From NCBI RefSeq assembly GCF_038051995.1, contig NZ_CP150290.1, positions 4,578,001 to 4,642,000 of the forward strand: a stretch of 64,000 bases of DNA, read 5' to 3'. Positions 16,660-24,892 of the stretch are shown here, piece by piece (positions within the stretch are counted from its first letter, which is position 1; the number at the start of each line of letters is the position of its first letter). The translations under genes were made by a program, and so were the position numbers. The notes under the pieces are model-generated. The model was not told where the DNA came from and ran no database searches. It saw only the letters and a list, made by a program, of their open reading frames with translations. This DNA comes from Paenibacillus sp. FSL H8-0537 (GTDB lineage: Bacteria; Bacillota; Bacilli; Paenibacillales; Paenibacillaceae).

Positions 16660-18738
16660 ATGCGTCAAAAAATTCGCAAAGCTCTAGCTTACAGCTTGCA
16701 AGCGGCAGCCCGCTGGGGACGGCGTCCCTATGGCGCGGAGCTCCTGCTCTTTTTCGGAGTACTGCTGCTTAAGCTGTATGCCTTTGATTTATTTATAGCG
16801 GTGCCTAATATGAAAATGAACGTCTACGATGTCAAAATCGCTATTGGCACCCTTGCACTTTGCAGCTTCTGGACGCTGCTGCTGCCGCTGCGGGGCCGAT
16901 TCATCACGCTCATCGCGATGAATGCCCTGTTTTCGGCTATTTTGTATGCCGATTTAATTTATTATCGCTACTTCGAGGATTTGATTTCCGTACCTGTCCT
17001 GCTGCAGGCAAGGCAGGTAGAGGCACTAGGGGGCAGCATCGCTACGCTGCTGGAGGCGAAGGATTTTATATTGCTGGCGGATATCCCGCTGCTGCTTGGC
17101 TATATCTGTCTGCTCGCATGGAAGCGGCGCGCTGCTAAGGCAGTCGCCCTGCCAGCTGCCACAAACGCTGAGGCCGCTTTATTCCCGATCTTCAAGCAGT
17201 CGCCTTGGGGAACAATCGCACGGCGTTTACTCCTAAGCTCCGTCCTGCTGGTGATGGGCTTGATGCTTACCTTTGGCGGCATTAATGATGCCAAGCGCAC
17301 ATGGGCAAAAGGATTGTTCGAAAGCAACTGGTGGAATTTATCGCTGTACAATGTGACAGGTGCTCTGGGCTTTCACGGCTATGATTTGTACCGTTATGCC
17401 TCGCTGAATTGGCTTAATGCAGAAGCCGTCTCTGCCGAGACGACTTCTCAGGTGCGCGCCTGGACGGAGGAATCCGGGCAATCGCGATCCAATCTGGAGC
17501 AGGACTTGAGCTTTGGAGCGTATAAAGGCAGCAATATTATTTTGGTACAGGCGGAAGCTTTCCAAAACTTCATGATTAACAGGTCGTTCAACGGCCAGGA
17601 AATAACACCGAACGTCAATAAGCTGGTGAAGAGCAGCGCTTATTTCAGCTCCTTTTTCCACCAAACCGCGCAAGGCCGAACGTCGGACGCTGATTTTGCC
17701 AGCAATTGCTCGCTTCAACCGCTCGCCAGCGGCTCGGTATTTATTCAATATGCCGGGAATGCATTTCAATGCTTGCCGCAGACACTGCATAATAACGGCT
17801 ACTACACTAGTGTTTTCCACGCCTATGAAGGAAGCTTCTGGAACCGCAATACGATGTACGCGAATATGAAATACGATGCTTTTGTTAGCAAAAAACAATA
17901 CGAGCTGGACGAGCCAATCGGCTGGTCGCTTGGAGATAAATCCTTTTTCCGCCAATCGCTTGACCGAATTGCCGAGCAGCCGCAGCCGTTTCATTCTTTT
18001 CTCATTACGCTGTCCAGCCATCATCCTTACCAAATGCCAGAAGCTGACCAGAAGCTTTCGCTCGGCGAGCTTGAAGGCACGATGATGGGCGATTATTTGC
18101 AAGCAATCCATTACGTGGATGAAGCGCTTGGCGAACTCGTTGAACGGCTTCAGCAGGAAGAACTTTGGGAGCATACGATATTTGCCATGTATGGCGATCA
18201 TGATAATTCGATCAGCGATTGGAGCTTGTTTGAAACGTTTCTGGGCGAACCGCTCAATGAGCTGGAGCGGGAACAGATCGTGAAGCAGGTGCCGTTTCTC
18301 GTTCATTTGCCAGACAATCGTTATGCAGGTACATATCCCTCTCCGAGCGGACAGCTGGATGTCACGCCAACGCTGCTGCATTTGCTCGGAATATCCTCCA
18401 GCGAGCTTGCTATGATAGGAACACCGCTTATTACGGAAAGCATGAGTCAGCCGCAGCTGCAAAATCAGAACCGCAAGCTCGTTGTGCTGCGCAATGGCGC
18501 ATTTACGAATGGCGACGTTTATTATATCCCTTCTGCAGATGGGCTTGCCGAGCATGGCATATGCTGGAACGTAGCACAGCAATCACCTGGAGAGCTGGCT
18601 CCTTGTCTCAGCCTGCGTGCTGCCGCGCAAGCCGAGCTGTCCATGTCGGACCTTCTGGTCATTCATAATTTGATCCCGGAGCTTCATGCTGCAAGCATGG
18701 TTCGGGCGGGCAGCCATCAAATGGCCGTTCAAAAATAA
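16660..18738 (+). CDS. LTA synthase family membrane sulfatase-like protein
   Basis: A 692-residue protein with about five N-terminal membrane helices (residues 25-210) and a large extracellular sulfatase-fold domain. Catalytic and metal-site motifs are visible: VQAEAFQNF (metal Glu), QGRTSDADF (catalytic Thr), FHAYEGSFWNRN, and AMYGDHDN (Asp/His). These fit the LtaS/YfnI/YqgS family, which transfers glycerol phosphate from phosphatidylglycerol to grow or prime lipoteichoic acid. The C-terminal extension after about residue 590 is less conserved. GAGAGGAAC precedes the ATG. It follows the rRNA methyltransferase at 66 bp and ends at a strong terminator. Confidence 0.9.
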   Translation: MRQKIRKALAYSLQAAARWGRRPYGAELLLFFGVLLLKLYAFDLFIAVPNMKMNVYDVKIAIGTLALCSFWTLLLPLRGRFITLIAMNALFSAILYADLIYYRYFEDLISVPVLLQARQVEALGGSIATLLEAKDFILLADIPLLLGYICLLAWKRRAAKAVALPAATNAEAALFPIFKQSPWGTIARRLLLSSVLLVMGLMLTFGGINDAKRTWAKGLFESNWWNLSLYNVTGALGFHGYDLYRYASLNWLNAEAVSAETTSQVRAWTEESGQSRSNLEQDLSFGAYKGSNIILVQAEAFQNFMINRSFNGQEITPNVNKLVKSSAYFSSFFHQTAQGRTSDADFASNCSLQPLASGSVFIQYAGNAFQCLPQTLHNNGYYTSVFHAYEGSFWNRNTMYANMKYDAFVSKKQYELDEPIGWSLGDKSFFRQSLDRIAEQPQPFHSFLITLSSHHPYQMPEADQKLSLGELEGTMMGDYLQAIHYVDEALGELVERLQQEELWEHTIFAMYGDHDNSISDWSLFETFLGEPLNELEREQIVKQVPFLVHLPDNRYAGTYPSPSGQLDVTPTLLHLLGISSSELAMIGTPLITESMSQPQLQNQNRKLVVLRNGAFTNGDVYYIPSADGLAEHGICWNVAQQSPGELAPCLSLRAAAQAELSMSDLLVIHNLIPELHAASMVRAGSHQMAVQK

Positions 18739-18741
18739 AGC

Positions 18742-18792
18742 AAATCCCCCATGACACACCGCTTGTATCGCGGCGTGTCATGGGGGATTTTT
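18742..18792. terminator. Bidirectional terminator
   Basis: AAATCCCCCATGACAC pairs exactly with GTGTCATGGGGGATTT, with CGC/GCG inside, and is flanked by A- and T-rich sequence on both sides. It serves the convergent LTA-synthase and PDZ/Lon-like genes. Confidence 0.9.
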
Positions 18793-18848
18793 ATGGGGCT
18801 CGCTTATAAACAAGCAGCCAGCCCCTCCGGTTTATTTTCACCCTTTGG

Positions 18849-20297
18849 TCAGGATTTCCCATGGGTTTGCAGCCAGAGCAAAATATCGTCGATTGTCCTT
18901 ACCGGCACGACGAGCAGCGCCGGCGCTGCGCTCTTCGCCTCCGGCGCAAGCTCCTCCGGTACGAAAAAAACATCCGCATCGGTCCGGCTCACCGCATAAG
19001 CCTTCTGCGGCACACCGCCTACAAGGCCTACCGAGCCGTCCGGCTCTATCGTGCCTGTGCCGGCAACATTCAGCCCATGCGTCACCCCGCCTGGCGTAAG
19101 CTGATCCAAAAGCGCAAGCGTCAGCATGGCGCCATGGGACGGACCGCCGATATGGGCAATATACGAATAATAGCTGACAGGCCTTGGGGCATCCAGCTTC
19201 AGTTCATTTTGCACCGATATGCCGAATACGGCGCGCACAGGCAATTGATCGGTAGCTGCTGCGGCAGCTGTCTTCACCTCAAGCGTTAATTTTTCTGCCA
19301 GCGTCCCTCTTTGAACACCGACTTGAACCGATTTTCCCGGTATAACAAAGGCTGGATCTGCCATAAAGGAGGTGAGTTCCATCACATTATCCACCGCCTT
19401 GCCATTTAAGCTGACGATTAAATCACCAGGAACGAGTACGCCCTGTGCAATAGAATCCTTCGTCATGCCAACAATGCGGACCCCCGTCGTTGTTACGCCA
19501 TTTCCTATGCCCGCCTTGCCTTCGGCAATCGCCGCGGCTACACTGTTCGCATCGGTTTTCATCGTGGAAACGAGCGTATAGGATTCTGACAAGGAGGGCT
19601 CATTCTCAGGCTTGCGCTCAAACGTATATTCCGGCAGCACCAGGCTGTAGAGCCAGTCTGCAGGCACCGCAGGCCGATCAAACACCAGCACGCCGCTAAT
19701 GCTGCCTCCAGCGGCTCCTCCTTCGACATGGGCGTAGCGGTTCATGTTCATCGTAAGCCCCGGATAAGTGACGATATAATTTGTCGGGTACACGAGTACA
19801 AAAGCAGCGGCCAGCGCAGAGCCCAGCATCCAAATAAAGGTTTTAGGCCAGCGCCCTCCGCGATTCGAATGACTTCGCCTTGCAAGCAGCTCGCTCCAGA
19901 CCATTTCAATGCATACGATCAGCAGCATGCCGCCGATGAGCGGCAGCGACAGCATTAACCTTTGCGGGAAAATAGCAATGCAAAAAATAGCAGACACACC
20001 GATTATAGCGATGCCGTATTGAACAACGGCAAGCAGCCGCTCGAAACGAATAGTGGCAACAGGCGCAAAACCGCCGCTTCGATTCACGCGCTCCACAATG
20101 CCTCGGCAGACGCCCACCAGCCAAAGCAAAGGAATGACAGCAAGCAAATAAAGCAGCCAGTTGATCATATCAATCCAAAGCATGCCGGAAGCGGCCAGCT
20201 TCAGCGGTGCGGGGAGCCAGATCAGTTCGACAGCCACAATGTACAGCAAGACCAGAACCAATCCAGCGATATAATAGCGGAAACGACGCATGCTCAC
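18849..20297 (-). CDS. PDZ / Lon-like (S16) membrane serine protease, YlbL-related
   Basis: A 482-residue protein with about five N-terminal hydrophobic segments (residues 8-175), a PDZ domain with GVLVPGDLIVSLNGKAVDN, and a C-terminal Lon-type protease domain. The Ser-Lys dyad is visible: GGPSHGAMLTLALLDQ carries the Ser and GGVPQKAYAVSRTDAD the Lys. YlbL-type enzymes are usually about 340 residues with one membrane segment; the extra multi-helix N-terminus (about 150 residues) here is unusual. The active site should face outwards. GAGAGGTTGAG precedes the ATG. Substrate unknown; quality control of cell-envelope proteins is possible. Confidence 0.88.
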   Translation of the reverse strand: MSMRRFRYYIAGLVLVLLYIVAVELIWLPAPLKLAASGMLWIDMINWLLYLLAVIPLLWLVGVCRGIVERVNRSGGFAPVATIRFERLLAVVQYGIAIIGVSAIFCIAIFPQRLMLSLPLIGGMLLIVCIEMVWSELLARRSHSNRGGRWPKTFIWMLGSALAAAFVLVYPTNYIVTYPGLTMNMNRYAHVEGGAAGGSISGVLVFDRPAVPADWLYSLVLPEYTFERKPENEPSLSESYTLVSTMKTDANSVAAAIAEGKAGIGNGVTTTGVRIVGMTKDSIAQGVLVPGDLIVSLNGKAVDNVMELTSFMADPAFVIPGKSVQVGVQRGTLAEKLTLEVKTAAAAATDQLPVRAVFGISVQNELKLDAPRPVSYYSYIAHIGGPSHGAMLTLALLDQLTPGGVTHGLNVAGTGTIEPDGSVGLVGGVPQKAYAVSRTDADVFFVPEELAPEAKSAAPALLVVPVRTIDDILLWLQTHGKS

Positions 20298-20362
20298 TCA
20301 ACCTCTCATGACGACCTTTCGAGGAAGGTCGCTTGATTTTTTCACAATGGAAAAGCTGATGC

Positions 20363-20387
20363 AAAAAAGACTCAACAGATGTTGAGT
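20363..20387 (-). terminator. Terminator of the DUF1450 gene
   Basis: ACTCAACA and TGTTGAGT pair across a 2-nt centre, followed by CTTTTTTGC on the minus strand. It is 24 bp downstream of the DUF1450 stop. Confidence 0.75.
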
Positions 20388-20411
20388 CCCTTCACTGCTG
20401 CCCTATCTTGA

Positions 20412-20636
20412 CTATCCTTTAATGTAACGTTTGGCCTTCTCAATCGCTTCATCTTCTGTAGCGCCTTTAATATAACGCCCATTAATAAAAATAAATGGCG
20501 ACCTAGCGCAAGGCCCGCAATAAGATTTGCAGCCAACCCGAATTTCCGCATCGGGCACAAGCTTTTGCAGCTTTGGCACCAAAGTCTTAACCTGATAATA
20601 CCTGCATTTGTCACATACCATTATATCATTAGCCAT
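20412..20636 (-). CDS. DUF1450 family small protein (YuzB-like)
   Basis: A 74-residue thioredoxin-like small protein. It carries CDKCRYYQ at the N-terminus and GCKSYCGPCARSPFIFING in the middle, the Cys pattern of DUF1450/YuzB. Function is unknown in the family; a redox or metal-carrier role is plausible from the Cys spacing and from the neighbouring HesB-like gene 45 bp upstream on the same strand. Confidence 0.8.
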   Translation of the reverse strand: MANDIMVCDKCRYYQVKTLVPKLQKLVPDAEIRVGCKSYCGPCARSPFIFINGRYIKGATEDEAIEKAKRYIKG

Positions 20637-20680
20637 TATTGTTAGTCCTACTTCCGTATTGTCTTCGGTATCACAGCCTG

Positions 20681-20989
20681 TTAGTGGTCGCCGTGATTGC
20701 CTTGGGAAGGGTTCGTAATGGCAAAGCCTTCTTCAGGCACATAGAAGTAGTCAATGCGAATGCCATCAAGGAATTTGTTGTCCTTCTCCAAAATAACTTC
20801 GATATCTTTATCTGTGGATACGACAATATCTTTATCCGTCGGATCATCAATGCCCATACCATAATGCGCATGGTCGCCGTGAGAATGCGTCACATGTACG
20901 CGAAGCTTCTTTCCTTCATTCTCAGGCTTGTCCAGCTCAAGCTTCAATATCTTTGCCGCATTGCGCGAAATTTTGACTGTCATCATCAC
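20681..20989 (-). CDS. HesB/IscA-like Fe-S biosynthesis family protein
   Basis: A 102-residue protein with the HesB-fold pattern: VKISRNAAKILKLEL at the start, KLRVHVTHSHGD in the middle and GIRIDYF before the C-terminus. The conserved A-type carrier Cys residues are absent; instead there are several His (THSHGDHAHYG, and a GNHGDH tail), so metal rather than Fe-S binding is possible. Relatives such as YneR lack the Cys too. AAGGAG precedes a GTG at 20989, with ATG codons immediately after, so the exact start is uncertain by one or two residues. Confidence 0.75.
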   Translation of the reverse strand: MMMTVKISRNAAKILKLELDKPENEGKKLRVHVTHSHGDHAHYGMGIDDPTDKDIVVSTDKDIEVILEKDNKFLDGIRIDYFYVPEEGFAITNPSQGNHGDH

Positions 20990-21033
20990 TTAAACACTCC
21001 TTCATTTGTCTAACCAGCAATTAGAAAAAAATT

Positions 21034-21270
21034 TTAGCTTATCCTATTATACTTGTTCTCGGTTCTACGGGCAAACCATTCTGCAACAATCATCGTCACG
21101 GCTATATCATCAAACGGCAAATAGGGCAATGCGTCAGGCAAAACCCAATACAGCAGCACCGGAACAAGGAACAGCAGCTTGTCTTTCCAGGAAACCTCCT
21201 TGGAGCGAAGCAGCTGAAAAATTCGGCCGAACGTGCGCTGCCAATGCCGGAGCGATAAAAATTTACGCAT
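21034..21270 (-). CDS. DUF1232 family small membrane protein
   Basis: A 78-residue protein with a basic N-terminal helix, then SWKDKLLFLVPVLLYWVLPDALPYLPFDDIAVT. The (L)xP-D-LIP-like turn within a hydrophobic helix, followed by DD, is the DUF1232 (YkvA) signature. Function unknown. It is the first of three small minus-strand genes in a row (with HesB-like and DUF1450). AAAGGCGG precedes the ATG. Confidence 0.7.
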   Translation of the reverse strand: MRKFLSLRHWQRTFGRIFQLLRSKEVSWKDKLLFLVPVLLYWVLPDALPYLPFDDIAVTMIVAEWFARRTENKYNRIS

Positions 21271-21381
21271 GTCTTTCGCCGCCTTTCTTTGTTATTTTCG
21301 CCTTCATTATAGCATAACCATATCCGCTGCAAAGCTGGACTAAAGGCGGGCATTCCCGCTACTCTACCCCATACATCCGGC

Positions 21382-21428
21382 AATAGCCGCAGGAAATCGA
21401 AGCTTTCGCTTCATTTCCTGCGGCTATT
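21382..21428. terminator. Long perfect hairpin, possible terminator of the M14 gene
   Basis: AATAGCCGCAGGAAAT pairs with ATTTCCTGCGGCTATT, with GAAGC/GCTTC continuing the stem round a 4-nt loop and a single mismatch. No U-run follows on either strand. Position 40 bp after the M14 stop suggests termination or mRNA end protection. Confidence 0.5.
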
Positions 21429-21468
21429 CGCTCCCCGCTTTACGTACAGTGCTTGCATTTGAAAATGG

Positions 21469-22443
21469 CTAAAGCTCCCGTGCCCGATGAAGCGACAATG
21501 CCTCCACAAGAAGCGGCTTCACCGACTCATAGATGGCGGGCAGTTGCTGAGGCGGCAGCGGATTTTCTCCCCTTCCCGCTTCAATCGTAAAGCCCGGCCT
21601 TCTAAAACGCTGAATAAACCAATCTTTATAGCCAGCATCGCTGCCTGTCAGCTTCACGGGCTTATAGCCACTGACGAGCCCTAGCCGCTCCGCCAGCTGC
21701 TCCGATTCCTTTGGCTCATAGCCCCGGTAGTTCCAGTAAATTTCCTCGCCCTGCGTGTGCAGCGCGACGGTCAAATCAAAGCGCTGTGCTGTCGTTAAAT
21801 TCGCCATCGCCATCGCTTCTGGCTCACTTAAAGGATAAGGTCCCGGATAATCGCGTGGACCTGGCCCCTGAACTTCGCGCCGCTGACACTCTTCCTCCCA
21901 ATGCGCCGGAAACTGGTCATTCAAATCAACGCCGCGCGCATTCGCCTTCCAATCGGCAAATGACTCCCGGCCTTCATTCCATGCCATGAGCTGGGAATAG
22001 AAAGGGTGGGCGGGCAGCGCTCCTTGCTGCGCAAGCTCCACGCCATCGGGATTGACCATGGGCACCGCCCACAGCGTCGTCTCCTCATGCAGACGTGCTG
22101 CCATCTCCCCGCAGATGGAGCGGCCCTCAGCGCAAGACGCAGCATAATCCGCTACAAATCGCATAAGCAAAGCTGACGTAATCCATTCATTCGCATGGAA
22201 CGCCCCATTCATATGAATGCTTCTTGCACCCGTTCCGCAGCGCAGCGCAACGATGGGCTTGCCCAGCACGCTATGCCCAATGGTATGAACGGTGACAAAT
22301 GGGTACGCCCCCGTCAGCTCGCGGCAGTCCGCCAGCAGCTCCTGATAGCCGTATTTTCCTCCCCCTACTTCATTATCCGTATGCCTCACCTCGCTCCAAA
22401 ATTGCTTCTCCCTCCGAGTATATTCGGCAAAAAAGCCTCCCAT
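21469..22443 (-). CDS. M14 family zinc carboxypeptidase
   Basis: About 324 residues of a cytosolic-looking M14 peptidase. Zinc ligands are in GAFHANEWITS (HxxE) and VALHTQGEEIYWNY; RGVDLNDQFPAHW holds the substrate-binding Arg/Asn region and FTIEAGRGENPLP contains the catalytic Glu. This fits gamma-D-glutamyl-diamino acid endopeptidase-like M14 enzymes acting on peptidoglycan peptides. An IS1182 element is inserted exactly at the 5' end: its 9-bp target duplicate includes the T of the ATG at 22443. The frame remains open into the insertion (to 22500), so native expression signals were displaced. No good ribosome binding site is seen, and expression may be lost or altered. Confidence 0.8.
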   Translation of the reverse strand: MGGFFAEYTRREKQFWSEVRHTDNEVGGGKYGYQELLADCRELTGAYPFVTVHTIGHSVLGKPIVALRCGTGARSIHMNGAFHANEWITSALLMRFVADYAASCAEGRSICGEMAARLHEETTLWAVPMVNPDGVELAQQGALPAHPFYSQLMAWNEGRESFADWKANARGVDLNDQFPAHWEEECQRREVQGPGPRDYPGPYPLSEPEAMAMANLTTAQRFDLTVALHTQGEEIYWNYRGYEPKESEQLAERLGLVSGYKPVKLTGSDAGYKDWFIQRFRRPGFTIEAGRGENPLPPQQLPAIYESVKPLLVEALSLHRAREL

Positions 22444-22451
22444 GCCACTTG
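22443..22451. repeat. Target-site duplication, left copy
   Basis: TGCCACTTG immediately before the left inverted repeat; the same nine bases recur at 23648-23656 immediately after the right one. Confidence 0.8.
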
Positions 22452-22482
22452 GAGGCCACTGAAAAAGTCCTTTTGAAGCAAG

Positions 22483-22527
22483 AAAGGTACATTCACTCAT
22501 GAAAAATGAGGAGAATGTACCTTTTTT
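22483..22527 (+). terminator. Terminator hairpin inside IS1182 left end
   Basis: AAAGGTACATTC pairs with GAATGTACCTTT, with CTCAT/ATGAG extending the inner stem, followed by a T-run. Insertion sequences often carry such a hairpin to block read-through into the transposase gene. Confidence 0.7.
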
Positions 22528-22567
22528 CTTGTATTAATGAAAGGAATACAGGAAAGCAGGTGAGCTA

Positions 22568-23054
22568 ATGATTCAAATGCAGCAAACGCTGGTTGTCAGT
22601 CCATATATTTAACTTTACAAACTGGTTATACCCAAGGATAATATGCTGCGGCAAATCAATGAGCTCGTTTACTTTTCTTTTGTATATGAAGAACTGAAAG
22701 TAAACGATTGCCTGAACAAGGGTAGAAATGCTATCAAACTGATCCGGATGTTTAAGTACTTGCTGCTTAAAGCCCTTTTTGAATGGTCTGACGGTGATCT
22801 TGTCGAGCGATCTACATACGACATGTCGTTTAAGTACTTTCTGGATATGGCCCCAGAAGAGTCGGTGATTGACTCCCGTTCGTTAACCAAGTTCCGCAAG
22901 TTGCGGCTAAAGATATGAATCTGTTGGACCTGCTGATCAACAAAACGGTAGCCATTGCAATCGAGAAAGGTGTAATCCAGAGTAAAGTGATCATCGTCGA
23001 CGCGCCCCATACAAAAGCTCGGTACAATCAGAAGTCCCCACGGGAAATGTCGGA
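22568..23054 (+). pseudogene. Broken IS1182-family transposase (N-terminal half)
   Basis: Starting at MIQMQQTLVVSPYI, the frame meets TAA at codon 15, then continues NMLRQINELVYFSFVYEEL, NAIKLIRMFKYLLLKALFEW, SRSLTKFRKLRLK. A one-base deletion near 22912 shifts the frame, after which MNLLDLLINKTVAIAIEKG and HTKARYNQKSPRE follow in the next frame. Homology to IS1182 transposases stops at about 23054. So there is a nonsense mutation, a frameshift and a 3' truncation; the protein cannot be active. Confidence 0.85.
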
Positions 23055-23196
23055 TGACAAGAACTTTAGTACATTCCCCATTCTCTTTCGATTCGTATAG
23101 GTTAGGCTCCTTCCTTATGTCGCAATTCGTATTATGTCTTCAACGTCAAGCGGCAGCCGAAATTTTCTAGGCTGCCGCTGTGAATTATAACGCGTG

Positions 23197-23448
23197 TTAA
23201 TTTTCTAATTTACGGGTCAATGCCTCGATGCTTTGATCTACCGGACTGGCGCAATCAATTATCTCGGTTGTAGGGATTTTTATAACTTCCCCTTCCAATG
23301 AATGAAGTGTTAAAAATTCTTCGTCCATATCTTCACAAAAACCTCGTACGAAATCGTTTTTCTCTTTTACGCCAATTAGCACAAAACGTCTCTCATTTAC
23401 AGACCATTCTATAAATTTACGGATGTTCTCGTCCAAGAAAATCACCAT
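23197..23448 (-). CDS. Small protein of unknown function inside the IS1182 remnant
   Basis: An 83-residue acidic protein starting MVIFLDENIRKF. The pattern VRGFCEDMDEEFLTLHSLEGEVIKIP recalls the beta-strand run of Sm/Lsm-like barrels (G-F-x-D-x-D-x-x-x-L then G-x-x-x-x-I-P), but this is a weak structural guess. The true start may be TTG at 23436, since AGGATGGTGA precedes it at good spacing. It lies between the transposase remnant and the right inverted repeat, antisense to the transposase. It could be cargo or a host gene caught by a composite event. Confidence 0.5.
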   Translation of the reverse strand: MVIFLDENIRKFIEWSVNERRFVLIGVKEKNDFVRGFCEDMDEEFLTLHSLEGEVIKIPTTEIIDCASPVDQSIEALTRKLEN

Positions 23449-23647
23449 CCTATTCTATTTTAGGCGGAATTATTTGGATAACTGCTTGAAAACTTGTCGT
23501 TATTGAATTTATATTTTCATTTACAGCCATAATGGCCTGTCTAGAAAGCGAAAAAACGACCGATATTCCTTAAAACGGGAATTTGGGTCGTCTTTTATTT
23601 TGTGCTTGATTGCTCTCCTCTAAAATCACAAGTTTTTCAGTGGCCTC

Positions 23648-23656
23648 TGCCACTTG
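23648..23656. repeat. Target-site duplication, right copy
   Basis: TGCCACTTG directly after the right inverted repeat, identical to 22443-22451. Joining the two flanks restores a continuous murI 3'-flank to M14 5'-end. Confidence 0.8.
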
Positions 23657-23706
23657 CCAGCGGCTTGGAAAGCTTTTTCGAAGGATGGCAGAGACGGCTA
23701 GAGCCG

Positions 23707-24522
23707 TTATCCGATCGTCGGCACCTGCCATACGACAGGCGTCAGCTCAATTTGCTCGCCAAGCCATTGCTGGGCAATGGCTTTGAACATTATTGGGTCG
23801 CCGCTGGAGAAAAACTGATGAATAGGCAGCACTTCGCCTCGGGAAAGCTGGCCCTTATCATGAAGGATCGTACTAATATCACGAGCCGTCTCGTCTGCCG
23901 AGCTGATGAGTTCAATGCGGGAGCCAATAACCTCAGCGATCGCTTCTGTCAAAAAAGGATAATGCGTACAGCCTAAAATGAGGCAATCCATCGGATATTG
24001 GCTTAAGTGACCGATAGATCGGCGAATCGTCTCATACGTTTCGCTGGAACGAAAATTGCCCCGCTCTACAAGCGGAACAAATAACGGACAAGCCTCGCTT
24101 ATAACACGCACGCTTGGTGACAGCTCCTTGAGAGCCAGCTCATAAGCGCCGCTGCTTATCGTGCCTTCTGTACCGATGACACCTATACAGCCCGTCTGGG
24201 TGCGCTTGATGGCTGCTCTTGCCCCGGGATTGATAACACCAATGACAGGTATGTCTACTCTAGAACGTATATCCTCAAGCGCAACTGCCGTAGCGGTATT
24301 GCAAGCTATAATAATCATTTTCGGCCGAAACTGGATTAAATAATCGACAATTTCCCGTGTAAATTGAACGACTTCCTGAGAAGGGCGCGGTCCATACGGC
24401 GTTCGAGCCGTATCTCCAAAATAAATAATTTTTTCACGCGGCAGTTGGCGCATAACTTCCTTGGCGACGGTAAGCCCGCCCACTCCTGAGTCTAGTATGG
24501 CTATCGGTTGCTGCACAAACAC
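23707..24522 (-). CDS. murI: Glutamate racemase
   Basis: A 271-residue cofactor-independent racemase giving D-glutamate for peptidoglycan. Both catalytic Cys motifs are present: MIIIACNTATAVAL and CLILGCTHYPFLTEAI, with LDSGVGGLTVAKE at the N-terminus and FGDTARTPYGPRP. The track-open start is GTG 24522 (MFVQQPIAIL), with only a weak AAAGCGG site; a second GTG two codons in is equally possible. Bacillus names it racE or murI. The IS1182 insertion lies 50 bp after its stop. Confidence 0.95.
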   Translation of the reverse strand: MFVQQPIAILDSGVGGLTVAKEVMRQLPREKIIYFGDTARTPYGPRPSQEVVQFTREIVDYLIQFRPKMIIIACNTATAVALEDIRSRVDIPVIGVINPGARAAIKRTQTGCIGVIGTEGTISSGAYELALKELSPSVRVISEACPLFVPLVERGNFRSSETYETIRRSIGHLSQYPMDCLILGCTHYPFLTEAIAEVIGSRIELISSADETARDISTILHDKGQLSRGEVLPIHQFFSSGDPIMFKAIAQQWLGEQIELTPVVWQVPTIG

Positions 24523-24692
24523 ACCGCTTTCTTAAACGTAATGTAGTCGCTCATAAGGAGAATAATTCATCAACAGCATATGTTTTCTGCTATCAAAACG
24601 TACCTACATCTTATCTCAATTATGTACGGCCATCAAGAAATACGCTTAAGATACGGCGCGATACATGCCCTGGAAAATATGGTCAGAAGCTG

Positions 24693-24795
24693 CCAAGGCG
24701 AAACGGCTGTCGCCGTCCTTTGGCGGCAAAGCTTCCGTTTCACGGGTGAAATAGAAGCCCATTATAATTGTAACTTATACATGCTTCTATTTAGA
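24693..24795 (+). repeat. Dispersed palindromic element, copy B
   Basis: The longest copy: AAGGCGAAACGGC, TGTCGCCGTCC, TTTGGCGGCAAAGC, TTCCGTTTCACGGGTGAAAT, then the AT-rich tail GCCCATTATAA...GTAACTTATAC. GAAACGG/CCGTTTC form an outer stem over two inner hairpins (ACGGC/GCCGT and CTTTG/CAAAG). It lies in the 370 bp between murI and the YtxH-like gene, which hold no other gene. Confidence 0.65.
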
Positions 24796-24796
24796 C

Positions 24797-24833
24797 AAAA
24801 GGAAAGAGCCTGCTCCCTATTTAAGGCAGGCTC
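24797..24833 (-). terminator. Terminator of the YtxH-like gene
   Basis: On the minus strand GAGCCTGC...GCAGGCTC forms an 8-bp stem followed by TTTCCTTTT. It lies 60 bp after the stop at 24893. Confidence 0.65.
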
Positions 24834-24892
24834 CATGCATTGCTGCTGCTCAATTCCTGATATTAATGCAGCTTCACAGAGCGGTCGACGCC

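Larger units (their letters stand above)
22452..23647. mobile_element. Degenerate IS1182-family element with 9-bp target duplication
   Basis: Terminal inverted repeats GAGGCCACTGAAAAA (22452-22466) and its exact inverse (23633-23647) bound a 1196-bp element, flanked by TGCCACTTG on both sides. Inside, the left part is a decayed IS1182-type transposase; the right part holds an unrelated 83-codon ORF on the opposite strand. Complete IS1182 elements are about 1.6-1.8 kb, so the transposase 3' half has been lost and replaced or deleted. Hairpins at both inner ends (22483-22527 and about 23553-23598) are terminator-like. It separates the M14 gene from glutamate racemase. Confidence 0.8.

Noticed and set aside
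17338..18582. 414-codon minus-strand ORF
   Set aside because: It is antisense to the LTA-synthase-like gene, whose catalytic motifs are clear.
20305..20340. Plus-strand terminator CGACCTTTCGAGGAAGGTCG plus T-run
   Set aside because: A hairpin with T-run is present, but no plus-strand gene lies upstream; it overlaps the leader of the minus-strand PDZ/Lon gene and may be chance.
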